64,000 nucleotides of DNA from Xylophilus sp. Leaf220 (GCF_001421705.1 NZ_LMKO01000001.1:858170-922169), one strand, 5' to 3'. Positions 8,519 to 17,768 are shown, counted from the stretch's first letter. Numbers and translations are program-made. Notes: generated by a model not told the origin, from the letters alone.

Positions 8519-9400
8519 TCACAGCCAGTAGACCAGCACGTAGAGGCCGAGCCACACCACGTCGACGAAGTGCCAGTACCAGGCCGCCCCTTCGAAGCCG
8601 AAATGCCGCTCCGCGGTGAAGTGGCCCTTCTGCAGCCGCAGCGTGGTGAAGAACAGCATCAGCATGCCGATGAACACGTGGAAGCCGTGGAAACCGGTCA
8701 GCATGTAGAAGGTGGAGCCGTACACGCCTGAGGTGAGCTTGAGGTTCAACTCGGCGTACAGGTGGTAGTACTCGTAGCCCTGGACCACCAGGAACACGAA
8801 GCCCAGCACCACCGTCGCCCACATGAACGAGATGGTGCGGCCGCGGTGGTTCTCGCGCAGCGCGTGGTGGGCGATGGTCAGCGTCACGCCCGAGCTCAGG
8901 AGCAGCGCGGTGTTGATCGTCGGCAGCCAGAACGGGCCGACCGTCTGGAAGGGCTCGATGTGGCCGGCAGGCGCCGCGGTCACGCCTGCGGCCAGGCTGG
9001 GCCAGACGGCCTTGAAGTCGGGCCAGAGCAGCGCGTTGTCCAGGCTGCCGAGGGCCGGCACCGAGTGGGCGCGGGCCCACCAGAGCGCGGTGAAGAAGGC
9101 GCCGAAGAACATCACCTCCGAGAAGATGAACCAGGCCATGCTCCAGCGGTAGGACAGGTCGATCTTGTACCCGTAGAGCCCGCCCTCGCTCTCGCGGATC
9201 GAATCGCGGAACCACTGGAAGAGCACCGTCAGCCACCAGACCATGCCGACCGCGAGCGAATACATGCCCCAGGTATGGCCGTTGACCCACTGGCCCGCAC
9301 CCAGGATCACGAAGAACAGGCCGGCCGCCGCCATCGCCGGATGGCGCGATTCGGCGGGCACGAAGTAGTACGGTGTTGCGCTGGTGTGGGTCGAACTCAT
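8519..9400 (-). CDS. ctaE: Cytochrome c oxidase subunit III
   Basis: Subunit III of the aa3-type oxidase, seven transmembrane helices, 293 residues. Recognisable blocks are YYFVPAESRHPAMAAAG at the start, FFGAFFTALWWAR, HHALRENHRG and the C-terminal GFHGFHVFIG followed by WYWHFVDVVWLGLY. The ATG at 9400 is chosen because AGGAG lies eight bases upstream and the protein begins MSSTHTSATPYYFVP, as in relatives. It follows the DUF2970 gene by 74 bases in the same direction. Confidence 0.97.
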   Translation of the reverse strand: MSSTHTSATPYYFVPAESRHPAMAAAGLFFVILGAGQWVNGHTWGMYSLAVGMVWWLTVLFQWFRDSIRESEGGLYGYKIDLSYRWSMAWFIFSEVMFFGAFFTALWWARAHSVPALGSLDNALLWPDFKAVWPSLAAGVTAAPAGHIEPFQTVGPFWLPTINTALLLSSGVTLTIAHHALRENHRGRTISFMWATVVLGFVFLVVQGYEYYHLYAELNLKLTSGVYGSTFYMLTGFHGFHVFIGMLMLFFTTLRLQKGHFTAERHFGFEGAAWYWHFVDVVWLGLYVLVYWL

Positions 9401-9474
9401 GGCTTCTCCTGAATCTCTCTCTTCTGGAATTTCTCGTGTCTGCGGTGCCGGATGCGGAGCGGGGGTGCGGGGGG

Positions 9475-9669
9475 CTAGACGATCCAGTGGACCAGGGCCG
9501 CCAGCGCCAGCACGAACAGGAAGACGGCCACCAGGCCGACGACCATCACATGGACCGGGTTGAGCCGGGCGTCCTGCTCCAGCCCGCTGCCGCGGCGCAG
9601 GCCCAGGAACGACCAGGCCACGGCGCGCACGGTGCGCAGCAGGGAACCGCGCGGCTGCGGGGCGGCCAT
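9475..9669 (-). CDS. DUF2970 small membrane protein
   Basis: A 64-residue protein with the family pattern: GSLLRTVRAVAWSFLGLRR, then a short loop, then LNPVHVMVVGLVAVFLFVLALAALVHWIV as a single C-terminal helix. The ATG overlaps the ctaG stop codon by one base, so translation is probably coupled. DUF2970 proteins are regular members of betaproteobacterial cox operons; no biochemical role is established that can be read from sequence. Confidence 0.85.
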   Translation of the reverse strand: MAAPQPRGSLLRTVRAVAWSFLGLRRGSGLEQDARLNPVHVMVVGLVAVFLFVLALAALVHWIV

Positions 9670-10295
9670 CACGATCCCACTCCCGACAGCAGGTGGGCGG
9701 CCGCATCGGCGGTAGGGGTGGATGCCGGCGCGGGCGGCGTCTTGCCGCCGACCTCGAAGAAGGTGTACGAGAGCGTGATCGTGGTCACGTCCTTCGACAG
9801 CTTGGGATCGATCACGAAGGCCACCGGCCACTGCTTCTTCTCGCCCGCATCCATCGTGTACTGGGTGAAGCAGAAGCACTCCAGCTTGTTGAAGTAGGGC
9901 GCGGCCTCGCGCGGCGCATAGCTGGGAATCGCCTGGGCGGCCATGCGGCGGTTCTGCGTGTTCTGGAAGTCGTACATCACCGTGGCCAGCTCGCCCGGAT
10001 GCACCTGCATCGACCGCACCGCCGGCTGGAAATCCCAGAGACCGCGGGCGTTGGAATCGAACTCGACGGTGATCGTGCGGCTGCGGTCGATCTGCGAATT
10101 GGCGGGCAGCTTCACGTCCCGGCCGGCAGTGCCGTTGCCGGGCACCTGCCGCTCGGTGATCGCCAGCACGTTGATGCCGGTCATCTCGCAGATCGCGTTG
10201 TAGAGCGGCACCAGCGCGTAGCCGAAGGCGAACATGCCGAGCGTGACCACGCCCAGCTTGCCGACCATCTTCAGGTTTTCACGTCGCATGCGCAT
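9669..10295 (-). CDS. ctaG: Cytochrome c oxidase assembly protein CtaG/Cox11
   Basis: Cox11-type copper chaperone that delivers copper to the CuB site of subunit I. It has 208 residues: one N-terminal membrane helix (LGVVTLGMFAFGYALVPLYNAICE) and a periplasmic immunoglobulin-like domain with the copper motif LECFCFTQ. This is the Cox11 family rather than the unrelated CtaG of Gram-positives. It is preceded by the 37-residue assembly ORF by 15 bases. MRMRREN at 10295 is taken as the start. Confidence 0.95.
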   Translation of the reverse strand: MRMRRENLKMVGKLGVVTLGMFAFGYALVPLYNAICEMTGINVLAITERQVPGNGTAGRDVKLPANSQIDRSRTITVEFDSNARGLWDFQPAVRSMQVHPGELATVMYDFQNTQNRRMAAQAIPSYAPREAAPYFNKLECFCFTQYTMDAGEKKQWPVAFVIDPKLSKDVTTITLSYTFFEVGGKTPPAPASTPTADAAAHLLSGVGS

Positions 10296-10310
10296 CGGCG
10301 GCCCGGTCTT

Positions 10311-10424
10311 TCAGCGCTGCGACAGCAGCGTCATCTTCACCATGAAACCGATGAAGAACACCAGCGCGATCGACGCCAGGATCAGCGCGAGGCGGCGGTT
10401 GTTCTTCTTCTGTTCGGGCGTCAT
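10311..10424 (-). CDS. Cytochrome oxidase small assembly protein (CoxXX-like), 37 aa
   Basis: A short frame reading MTPEQKKNNRRLALILAS, then a hydrophobic helix and a tail MVKMTLLSQR. A basic N-terminus plus one transmembrane helix between ctaD and ctaG is the pattern of the small CoxXX-type assembly protein of betaproteobacterial oxidase operons. It is easily missed by size filters. The start is 28 bases after the ctaD stop, and the stop is 15 bases before ctaG, so it fills the gap exactly. Confidence 0.85.
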   Translation of the reverse strand: MTPEQKKNNRRLALILASIALVFFIGFMVKMTLLSQR

Positions 10425-10452
10425 GGCGGGGGCTCGGCGAGGGGCGACGGGA

Positions 10453-12084
10453 TCAGCCGATCACGCGGGTCGCGGTCGCATCCAGCTTGGGCGGGGTCTC
10501 GAAGGTGTGGAACGGCGCCGGCGACGGCACTTCCCATTCCAGGCCTTCGGCGGCTTCCCACGGACGCTGCGGTGCGGGCTCGCCCTTGCCGCGCATGCAC
10601 GGCAGCACGATGAACAGGAAGAAGTAGACCTGGGCGAAGCCGAAGAAGAAGGCACCGACCGACGCCAGCGCGTTGAAGTCGGCGAACTGCATCGGGTAGT
10701 CGGCATAGCGGCGCGGCATGCCGGCCAGGCCCAGGAAGTGCATCGGGAAGAAGGTCACGTTGAACGAGATCAGCGACCACCAGAAATGCAGCTTGCCCCG
10801 GCCTTCGTTGTACATGACGCCGGTCCACTTGGGGATCCAGTAGTAGACGCCGGCGAACATCGCGAACAACGAGCCGGCCACCAGCACGTAGTGGAAGTGG
10901 GCCACGACGTAGTAGGTGTCCTGCAGCTGGATGTCGATCGGCGCCATCGCCAGGATCAGGCCGGTGAAGCCGCCCATGGTGAACACGAAGATGAAGCCGA
11001 CCGCGAACAGCATGGGCGTCTCGAAGGTCATTGAGCCCTGCCACATGGTAGCGATCCAGTTGAAGATCTTCACCGCCGTCGGCACCGCGATCAGCATCGT
11101 CGCGTACATGAAGAAGAGCTGGCCGGTCACCGGCATGCCGGTGGTGAACATGTGGTGCGCCCACACGATGAAGGACAGGATCGCGATGGACGAGGTGGCG
11201 TACACCATCGACGCGTAGCCGAACAGCTTCTTGCGGGCGAAGGCCGGCACGATCTGGCTGATGATGCCGAAGGCCGGCAGGATCATGATGTAGACCTCGG
11301 GGTGGCCGAAGAACCAGAAGATGTGCTGGTACATCACCGGATCGCCGCCGCCGGCGGGGTTGAAGAAGCTGGTGCCGAAGTGGCGGTCGGTCAGCGTCAT
11401 GGTGATCGCGCCGGCCAGCACCGGCATCACCGCGATCAGCAGGTAGGCGGTGATCAGCCAGGTCCAGGCGAACATCGGCATCTTCATCAGCGTCATGCCG
11501 GGGGCGCGCATGTTGAGGATGGTCACGATGATGTTGATCGATCCCATGATCGAGGAGGCGCCCAGGATGTGCATCGCGAAGATGCCGGCGTCCATCGACG
11601 GGCCCATCTGCAGCGTCAGCGGCGCATAGAGCGTCCAGCCGGCCGCCGGCGCACCTCCGGGCATGAAGAACGAGGTGACCAGCATCAGCGCGGCGGGGAT
11701 CATCAGCCAGAAGCTGAAGTTGTTCATCCGGGCGAAAGCCATGTCGGACGCGCCGATCTGCAGCGGGATCATCCAGTTCGCGAAGCCGACGAAGGCCGGC
11801 ATGATCGCGCCGAACACCATGATCAGCCCGTGCATCGTGGTGAGCTGGTTGAACAGCTCGGGGTTCACCAGCTGCAGGCCGGGCTGGAACAGCTCGGCGC
11901 GGATGCCGAGGGCCAGCACGCCGCCCACCATCAGCATGGTGAAGCTGAACAGCAGGTAGAGCGTGCCGATGTCCTTGTGGTTGGTCGCGAACACCCAGCG
12001 GCGCCAGCCGGTCGGCGCGTGGTGGTGCTCGTCGTGGGCGTGGTCGTCGTGTCCGTGGCCGTGGGGGTCGAGAACTGCACTCAT
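10453..12084 (-). CDS. ctaD: Cytochrome c oxidase subunit I
   Basis: Catalytic subunit of the aa3-type heme-copper oxidase, 543 residues, 12 transmembrane helices. Seen are [14 protein letters not shown] at the start of helix [11 protein letters not shown] (CuB His and the cross-linked Tyr), the HH pair in [12 protein letters not shown], and [15 protein letters not shown] (heme a3 and heme a ligands). The N-terminus is unusually His/Asp-rich ([15 protein letters not shown]), which may bind metal; such tails are seen in some relatives. It lies 33 bases after ctaC. Confidence 0.98.
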   Translation of the reverse strand: MSAVLDPHGHGHDDHAHDEHHHAPTGWRRWVFATNHKDIGTLYLLFSFTMLMVGGVLALGIRAELFQPGLQLVNPELFNQLTTMHGLIMVFGAIMPAFVGFANWMIPLQIGASDMAFARMNNFSFWLMIPAALMLVTSFFMPGGAPAAGWTLYAPLTLQMGPSMDAGIFAMHILGASSIMGSINIIVTILNMRAPGMTLMKMPMFAWTWLITAYLLIAVMPVLAGAITMTLTDRHFGTSFFNPAGGGDPVMYQHIFWFFGHPEVYIMILPAFGIISQIVPAFARKKLFGYASMVYATSSIAILSFIVWAHHMFTTGMPVTGQLFFMYATMLIAVPTAVKIFNWIATMWQGSMTFETPMLFAVGFIFVFTMGGFTGLILAMAPIDIQLQDTYYVVAHFHYVLVAGSLFAMFAGVYYWIPKWTGVMYNEGRGKLHFWWSLISFNVTFFPMHFLGLAGMPRRYADYPMQFADFNALASVGAFFFGFAQVYFFLFIVLPCMRGKGEPAPQRPWEAAEGLEWEVPSPAPFHTFETPPKLDATATRVIG

Positions 12085-12117
12085 CTTGCTTTCCTTTGGA
12101 ACCTGTCTGCTTGCGGT

Positions 12118-13296
12118 TTACTTGCTGCGCTCGGCCAGCACTTCGGACGGCTGGATGAGTTGCCCGGTCTTGTTGGACCAGTTGTTCTTGGTGTAGGTCG
12201 CCACCGCCGCGATGTCGGTGTCGGAGAGCTGCTTCCACGACGGCATGCCCTTGTCCATCCGGCCCTTGAGCAGCACGTCGATCTGTTCGTTGTGGTTCTC
12301 GGCCAGCACCACCGGCGAGCCGTCGAGCGCCTTGATCGGGCCAGCGCCCTTGCCGTTGGCCTGGTGGCAGGCGGCGCAGTTGGCCGCGTAGACCTTCTCT
12401 CCGCGCTTGACCAGGTCGGGCAGCGCCCAGACCTTGGCCGGGTCGTCGAGCTTGGCGGCGGCCTTCTTGCGCTGCACGTCGACCCACTGGGTGTATTCCT
12501 CGGCCGAGACCACCTTCACGTGGATCGGCATGTAGGCGTGTTCCTTGCCGCAGAGTTCCTGGCACTGGCCGTAGAAGTCGCCGGTCTTCTCGGCGCGGAA
12601 CCAGGTGTCGCGCACGAAGCCGGGGATCGCGTCCTGCTTGATGCCGAAGGCCGGCACCGCGAAGGCGTGGATCACGTCGTTGGCGGTGGTGATGATGCGG
12701 ATCTTCTTGTCGACCGGCACCACCAGCGGGTTGTCGACCTCGAGCAGGTAGTTGTCGGGGATGGTGCCCTTGGCGCCTTCATTGGACATGACCCGGTGCT
12801 CGTTGAGCAGGGTCGAGATGAAGCTCAGGCCCTGGCCCTCGCCGGTGATGTAGTCGTAGCCCCACTTCCACTGGTAGCCGGTGGTCTTGATGGTGAGGTC
12901 GGCGTTGGTGGTGTCCTTCTGGGCGACCAGCACCTTGGTGGCGGGCAGCGCCATCAGCACCACGATGACGAAGGGCACGATGGTCCAGATGACCTCGACC
13001 GTGACCGATTCGTGGAAGTTCGCCGGCTTGTAGCCCTTCGACTTGCGGTGCTTCCAGATCGAATAGAACATGACCGCGAACACGGCCACGAAGATGACGG
13101 TGCACATCACCATCATCATCGTGTGCAGGAAATACTGCTCTTCGGCGATCTTGGTGGCGGGGGTCGGCAGGTTCAGTTGGCGGACGGCGGGGCCGCCGGG
13201 CAGGTCGTTGGCCGCGTGGGCCAGCGATCCGAAGCCAGCAGCCGCCATGAGCGACACGTGGGCGAGCTTATTGAAAATGCGCTTCATCGTCTTCAT
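12118..13296 (-). CDS. ctaC: Cytochrome c oxidase subunit II with fused cytochrome c domain
   Basis: Subunit II carries the CuA electron entry site. The 392-residue protein has a signal peptide ending near AHA, two membrane helices, and the CuA motif CQELCGKEHAYMP around residues 240-250. An extra C-terminal class I cytochrome c domain follows, with heme motif CAACH near residue 315 and axial Met in MPSWK. The fused cytochrome makes this a caa3-like subunit II. MKTMKR at 13296 or the internal MKRIF nine bases on are both possible starts; GAGG lies upstream. It is the first structural oxidase gene of the operon, after DUF2244. Confidence 0.97.
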   Translation of the reverse strand: MKTMKRIFNKLAHVSLMAAAGFGSLAHAANDLPGGPAVRQLNLPTPATKIAEEQYFLHTMMMVMCTVIFVAVFAVMFYSIWKHRKSKGYKPANFHESVTVEVIWTIVPFVIVVLMALPATKVLVAQKDTTNADLTIKTTGYQWKWGYDYITGEGQGLSFISTLLNEHRVMSNEGAKGTIPDNYLLEVDNPLVVPVDKKIRIITTANDVIHAFAVPAFGIKQDAIPGFVRDTWFRAEKTGDFYGQCQELCGKEHAYMPIHVKVVSAEEYTQWVDVQRKKAAAKLDDPAKVWALPDLVKRGEKVYAANCAACHQANGKGAGPIKALDGSPVVLAENHNEQIDVLLKGRMDKGMPSWKQLSDTDIAAVATYTKNNWSNKTGQLIQPSEVLAERSK

Positions 13297-13369
13297 TTGT
13301 TAATTGCCTCTAAACCACACGTCCGACGCAAGCCTGCCATGCACGCCACCCGTGCCGGCCGGACCGTCC

Positions 13370-13846
13370 TCAGGTCGCCCGCAATGCCATCCGGATCTCG
13401 CTCGCCAGGGCCGGCCGCAATTCGGGCCGCACGAAGCGCCCGACCTCCATCGACCGCCCCTGCGCCGAAAGCTCGATCAGGGACCGGTCGCCCACCTTGG
13501 GCTCCACCCGGACCCACTCCCGCCTGAATTCCGTCCGCTCCAGCCGCCCGGCCGTCTCGCGCTCGACGACCAGCGACGTTCCCTGCAACACGATCCGCTC
13601 GCCGTCGGTGGCGTGCCGCGCATAGGCGAGGAACGCCGCGCCGACCGCCAGCAACTCCAGCCAGGCGAACGGCATCACCATCTTCGCGCCCTGCCACCAG
13701 AACAGGGCACCGATGCCGAGCGACACGGTGCAGAGCGACGCGTACATCCAGCCGAGCTGGGCGGGCGTCACCGAGCAGTTGCGCTTCAGGAACCAGTGAA
13801 AGTTCTGGCCCGACACCGTGGCGAAACGATAGGCGGCGTTCGACAT
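13370..13846 (-). CDS. DUF2244 membrane protein
   Basis: A 158-residue protein beginning MSNAAYRFATVSGQNFHWFLKRNCSVTPAQLGW. It has two adjacent transmembrane helices (LGWMYASLCTVSLGIGALFWW and FAWLELLAVGAAFLAYARHA) and a soluble C-terminal domain. The RNCSxTP block and the helix pair match DUF2244, commonly encoded just before ctaC. The start at 13846 is chosen over upstream codons by homology of the N-terminus. Role unknown; possibly linked to the oxidase by position. Confidence 0.85.
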   Translation of the reverse strand: MSNAAYRFATVSGQNFHWFLKRNCSVTPAQLGWMYASLCTVSLGIGALFWWQGAKMVMPFAWLELLAVGAAFLAYARHATDGERIVLQGTSLVVERETAGRLERTEFRREWVRVEPKVGDRSLIELSAQGRSMEVGRFVRPELRPALASEIRMALRAT

Positions 13847-13993
13847 CGTCCATTCACCAAAACCAGGAGGTGTTGACCGCCCATCCGCCGACCCGCTGCG
13901 GGTCGCCGGCATGCGCTGAAAACCCAGCGTTGCAGGGGAGGATTCCCGAAATCCCGATAACCCCTCATTCTAACGCGGGTGGGGGGTGGGGAA

Positions 13994-14944
13994 TTACCCT
14001 GCCCCGGCACCACCGGAGGGGCCTGCGCCGGCGCCGCGCGGCCGCTGGAGCATGCTGCGCATGTCCTGCAGCGACACCGCGCTCTCCGCGGCCAGCTTGA
14101 GCCTGGGCACCGGCTTCAGGGCATGGCCGTAGACGATCTCGAAGGTGATCGACAGCCGCCCTTCCCCGCCCGCCGGCACCAGCCGCTCCTGGAGCGCCGC
14201 TAGCAATCGGGCGCGGTAGGCCCGGCCGCGCAGTGCCGGGAAGCGCTGGGGATGGAGGTTGCGGCCGATCTCGCGCAACTCCTGCAGCAGCCGCTCGGAC
14301 GTTTCGTAGGTAAGCACGGTGCGCTCCATATCCATCACCGGCTCGGCGAAACCGGCGTGGACCAGCATGTCGCCCCAGTCGTGCATGTCGGTGAACTCGT
14401 GTCCGGCGGCCGGCCAGCCGAGCTGGGCATACAGGCCGCGCAGGGTGCGCAGGGTGTCGGGGCCCAGGCAGGAGAACATCAGGTAGCCGTCGACCGCCAG
14501 CGCCCGGTGCCACTGGGCGATCAGCGCCTGCGGATCGGCCGCGGTGTGCAGCGCCATGTTGGCCCAGAGCATGTCGATGCTGCCGGGCGCGAGCGCATCG
14601 CCGCCGGTGGCGAAGGTGGTGGCCGGCCCGCGCCAGCGCTGCCACCAGGGGGCCTCCAGCGCGGCCCGGGCGGCGGCGGTCCGCGCCTCGGTCGCCTCGA
14701 CCACGTCGCAGGCGGCGCCGGGGAAGCGCCTGGCCAGCAGCGCGTGCACCTCGCGCCCGCCGCGCAGCGGCTCCCAGTCGGCCCAGCGCTGCGTCTTCAG
14801 GGTGATCCAGTCCAGCCGCGCTTCCATCCGCCGGCCGATCTCCTCGTGCAGCCAGGGCGATGCCGCCTCGGGCGGGCGCCGGGCCCAGCGCTGGGCGGCG
14901 CGCGGGTCGATGGTGGGGGGGCGGTCGTGGGAATCGAGGGGCAT
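13994..14944 (-). CDS. BioC-like SAM-dependent methyltransferase
   Basis: A 316-residue protein with the C-terminal pattern of malonyl-ACP O-methyltransferase BioC: WANMALHTAADPQALIAQWHRAL, YLMFSCLGPDTLRTLRGLYA, and FTDMHDWGDMLVHAGFAEPVMDME. The family's SAM-binding motif I (LDLGCGTG type) is not recognisable: the expected place reads LARRFPGAACDVVEATEART. The protein may therefore bind SAM in a changed way or have a different job. BioC makes the pimeloyl precursor of biotin. It is divergent from comF (88 bases) and upstream of DUF2244. Family assignment is good; activity uncertain. Confidence 0.75.
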   Translation of the reverse strand: MPLDSHDRPPTIDPRAAQRWARRPPEAASPWLHEEIGRRMEARLDWITLKTQRWADWEPLRGGREVHALLARRFPGAACDVVEATEARTAAARAALEAPWWQRWRGPATTFATGGDALAPGSIDMLWANMALHTAADPQALIAQWHRALAVDGYLMFSCLGPDTLRTLRGLYAQLGWPAAGHEFTDMHDWGDMLVHAGFAEPVMDMERTVLTYETSERLLQELREIGRNLHPQRFPALRGRAYRARLLAALQERLVPAGGEGRLSITFEIVYGHALKPVPRLKLAAESAVSLQDMRSMLQRPRGAGAGPSGGAGAG

Positions 14945-15032
14945 CGGTGGGGCGCGGAGACCGCGCCGCAGGGGGCGGCACCGGCGCGTGCCGGGGAGCG
15001 GTGGGGTGGGGCCGCGGAAGTATATTGGCGCG

Positions 15033-15740
15033 ATGTTCCGCGCGCTCGTGACCGGTGTGATGGCCCGTACCGCCGCCGCGGTTCCGGCCCGCTGCGCCGT
15101 CTGCGGCGCCTGGCCGGCCCGGCCGGTGTGCGACCTGTGCGTGCAGCGCTTCGCCCAGCCGGTGCCGCGCTGCCGCCGCTGCGCCCTGCCGGTGGCGCCC
15201 GGCGTCGGGACCTGCGGCGCCTGCCTGCAGGCGCCGCCGCCGCTCGATGCCTGCCATGTCGCCGTCTCCTACGGATTCCCCTGGGCTGGCTGCATCACCC
15301 GCTTCAAGTTCCAGGGCGAGACCGGCTGGGCGCCCTGGCTGGCGCTGCTGCTGCGCAGCACGCCGTGGGTGGAGCCGGCGCTGGAGGCGGCCGACCGGGT
15401 GCTGCCGATGCCGCTGTCGCCCCAGCGGCTGCAGGAGCGCGGCTACAACCAGGCCGCCCTGCTGGCCCGGCACCTGGCGCCCGAGCGTTTCGACGACCGG
15501 CTGCTGCTGCGCATCCGCCACACGCCGGCGCAGAGCGGCCTCGACCGCGCCGCCCGGCTGGCCAGCGTGCGCGGCGCCTTCGCGGTCGATCCGCTGCGCA
15601 CCGCCGAGGTCGCCGGCCGGCGGGTGGTGCTGGTCGACGACGTGATGACCAGCGGCGCCTCGCTCCACGCCGCCGCCGCCGCGCTGCGGCAGGCCGGCGC
15701 GGCGCACATCACCGCGCTGGCGGTGGCCCGCACCGACTGA
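15033..15740 (+). CDS. comF: ComF family phosphoribosyltransferase-like protein
   Basis: A 235-residue protein with an N-terminal zinc-finger-like region (CAVCGAW, CDLC, CRRCALP, CGAC) followed by a type I phosphoribosyltransferase domain ending in VVLVDDVMTSGASLHAAA, the PRPP loop. ComF is needed for uptake of transforming DNA in competent bacteria and is widely conserved in others. The start ATG at 15033 follows AAGTATATTGG; the downstream Met of VMARTAA is an alternative. trmL follows after 44 bases in the same direction. Confidence 0.92.
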   Translation: MFRALVTGVMARTAAAVPARCAVCGAWPARPVCDLCVQRFAQPVPRCRRCALPVAPGVGTCGACLQAPPPLDACHVAVSYGFPWAGCITRFKFQGETGWAPWLALLLRSTPWVEPALEAADRVLPMPLSPQRLQERGYNQAALLARHLAPERFDDRLLLRIRHTPAQSGLDRAARLASVRGAFAVDPLRTAEVAGRRVVLVDDVMTSGASLHAAAAALRQAGAAHITALAVARTD

Positions 15741-15784
15741 GCGCGGGCGCTTCGCCGGCCGGCCGCCACGCGACAATCGCCGGC

Positions 15785-16264
15785 ATGTTCCACATCGTCC
15801 TCGTCTCGCCCGAAATCCCGCCGAACACCGGCAACGTGATCCGGCTGGCGGCCAACACCGGCTGCACCCTGCACCTGGTGGAGCCGCTGGGCTTCTCGAT
15901 GGAGGATAGGCTCCTGCGCCGCGCAGGCCTGGACTACCACGAGTTCGCCGAGGTGAGGCGCCATGCCGACTGGCAGGCGCTGCTGGCCGGGGAGCGGCCG
16001 GCGCCCGGGCGGATGTTCGCGCTGACCACCCACGGCACCCGCTCTGTCCACGACACCGCGTTCGCGGCCGGCGACTGGCTGGTCTTCGGCTCCGAGACCC
16101 GCGGCCTGCCGCCCGCGCTGCGCGACGGCTTCGCGCCCGGCCAGCGGCTGCGGCTGCCGATGCGCGCCGGCCAGCGGAGCATGAACCTGTCGAACGCGGT
16201 GGCGGTGACGGTGTTCGAGGCCTGGCGGCAGTGCGGCTTCGCAGGCGCCGCTGCGCAGTCCTGA
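15785..16264 (+). CDS. trmL: tRNA (cytidine(34)-2'-O)-methyltransferase TrmL
   Basis: TrmL methylates the wobble ribose of tRNA-Leu isoacceptors. The 159-residue protein is a minimal SPOUT (trefoil-knot) methyltransferase: MFHIVLVSPEIPPNTGNVIRLAANTG at the start, LVFGSETRGLP in the middle and the SAM-binding knot MRAGQRSMNLSNAVAV at the end. Length matches the family. Probably cotranscribed with comF. Confidence 0.94.
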   Translation: MFHIVLVSPEIPPNTGNVIRLAANTGCTLHLVEPLGFSMEDRLLRRAGLDYHEFAEVRRHADWQALLAGERPAPGRMFALTTHGTRSVHDTAFAAGDWLVFGSETRGLPPALRDGFAPGQRLRLPMRAGQRSMNLSNAVAVTVFEAWRQCGFAGAAAQS

Positions 16265-16270
16265 CCCGAT

Positions 16271-16287
16271 GCTACGAAATCGATAGC
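16271..16287. repeat. 17-nt palindromic repeat, copy 2
   Basis: GCTAC-GAAATCG-ATAGC, followed by TGGTGGCCGGCGCCC. Lies between the convergent trmL and LysR genes, where no better terminator is seen. Confidence 0.75.
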
Positions 16288-16327
16288 TGGTGGCCGGCGC
16301 CCTTCGCCGGCTACAGGCACTTTCGAC

Positions 16328-17263
16328 TCAGAATTCCTGCGGCGCGGGCAGCCGCGTCGCGGTCGGGTCGAACTGCTCCAGGAACTGCAGGAACGCCTGG
16401 GTGCGGGCCGGCACCAGCTGCCGCGCCGGCTGCGCCGCGTACAGGGTGACGCGGCCGAAGATCCAGTCGGGCAGCAGGTGCACCAGCGCGCCGCTGTGCA
16501 GGTGCGGCGCCGCCAGCAGCTTCGATACCACGGTGACGCCCGCCCCGCCGATGGCCGCGCGGTGCAGCATGTCGGGGCTTTCGGATTGCAGCACCACCGG
16601 CATGTCGATCTCCACCGGCTCTTCCCGGCTTCCGGCCTCGGCCGGCCGCAACCGCATCCGGCGTGCCCCGCCGGTCTGCGGCACTGCATGGCGCAGGTAG
16701 TCGTGCCGGGCCAGGTCGGCCGGCACCCGCGGCGTGCCGCGGCCGTTCAGGTACGACGGCGCGGCGCAGACGATCAGGTCGCCGGTCCAGAGCGGGCGGG
16801 CGATGATGTTGGCGTCGAAGCCCTCGTCGGCCAGCAGGAAGCTCAGGTCGAACTCTTCCACCCGCCCCTGCGGAAACGGATCGACCGCCACCTGCAGCCG
16901 CACGCCCGGATGGGCCGCCCGCCAGGCGCCGACCCGCGGCGCCAGGAAGTACGAGGCGAGCACCGCGGTGCAGACCATGTGCAGCGTGCCCTGCAGCTCC
17001 CGCGTGCTGGCGGTGGCCGCCGCCTCGGCCTCCTCCACCGCCTGCAGGATGGTGCGCACCCGGGCCAGGTAGTCCTCGCCGGCCGGGGTCAGCGCCAGCC
17101 GGCGGGTGGTGCGCTGCAGCAGCCGGGCGCCCAGGTGGCCCTCCAGGTCGGAGATGAAGCGGGTGACCGCCGCCGGCGACATGTCGAGCGCCCGGCCGGC
17201 CGCGGCGAAACCGCCCTCGTCCACCACCTGCTGGAACACCCGCATCGATTGAAGTCTGTCCAT
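16328..17263 (-). CDS. LysR family transcriptional regulator
   Basis: A 311-residue LysR-type regulator. Residues 1-60 form the winged helix-turn-helix (MDRLQSMRVFQQVVDEGGFAAAGRALDMSPAAVTRFISDLEGHLGARLL), followed by a linker helix and a periplasmic-binding-like effector domain. The closest subgroup is the one beginning MDRLQxMRVF, often acting on nearby efflux or oxidoreductase genes. Its divergent neighbour is the small exported protein at 17439, a possible target. The ligand cannot be read from sequence. Confidence 0.93.
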   Translation of the reverse strand: MDRLQSMRVFQQVVDEGGFAAAGRALDMSPAAVTRFISDLEGHLGARLLQRTTRRLALTPAGEDYLARVRTILQAVEEAEAAATASTRELQGTLHMVCTAVLASYFLAPRVGAWRAAHPGVRLQVAVDPFPQGRVEEFDLSFLLADEGFDANIIARPLWTGDLIVCAAPSYLNGRGTPRVPADLARHDYLRHAVPQTGGARRMRLRPAEAGSREEPVEIDMPVVLQSESPDMLHRAAIGGAGVTVVSKLLAAPHLHSGALVHLLPDWIFGRVTLYAAQPARQLVPARTQAFLQFLEQFDPTATRLPAPQEF

Positions 17264-17438
17264 CGTCCTCGTCCGTCGTGCGGCCGGCGACGCATGCGCC
17301 GGCCTGGGCCGATTGTTCCAGTTACGCCAACGCTGGGTTGCCTGCCAGCGGGTTTGCAGCCGCCGCCCGAAAACCTACAGTGCATGCATCGACAAGCCGC
17401 CGACCCGGAAGGCGCGGCACACCCGGAAGGACGACACC

Positions 17439-17768
17439 ATGAACGACCAGCGCAAGCTTCTCTCCCGCAACGCCTTCGCCGCATCGGCCCTGACGCTGGT
17501 CGGCGTGCTGGGCGGCGGCGGCGCCTCGGCCCGTGCGGCCGGCGACGAATGCCTGGCCCGGCAGTCGCCACTGCAGCCGGCAGCGCTCTGCGCGGGGATC
17601 GGTGCGCCAGCGAGTGCGATGCATGCGGCGCACTACCGGGGCGCGGCATCGGATGGTGTGCGGGTGGCGACGATCACCACCGCGTCGGCCCACCGGAACC
17701 TCCAACCGTGGACGGCGCTCACCACCGCGCAGGAAGACGCTGCAGAGCCCGAGGTTGCCTACGCCTGA
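17439..17768 (+). CDS. Small exported protein of unknown function
   Basis: A 109-residue protein. The start ATG has GGAAGG eight bases upstream. The N-terminus is a clear signal peptide: basic NDQRKLLSRN, hydrophobic AFAASALTLVGVLGGGG, cleavage near ASARA. The mature part is short, without recognisable domain, with two cysteines (ECLARQ and LCAGIG) that could form a disulfide. It is divergent from the LysR regulator and followed by a terminator. Confidence 0.7.
   Translation: MNDQRKLLSRNAFAASALTLVGVLGGGGASARAAGDECLARQSPLQPAALCAGIGAPASAMHAAHYRGAASDGVRVATITTASAHRNLQPWTALTTAQEDAAEPEVAYA

Noticed and set aside
10152-13527. A plus-strand frame of almost 800 codons antisense to ctaD/ctaC
   Set aside because: It is the antisense shadow of two strongly conserved oxidase subunits, rich in His/Gly/Val with no domain or ribosome site.
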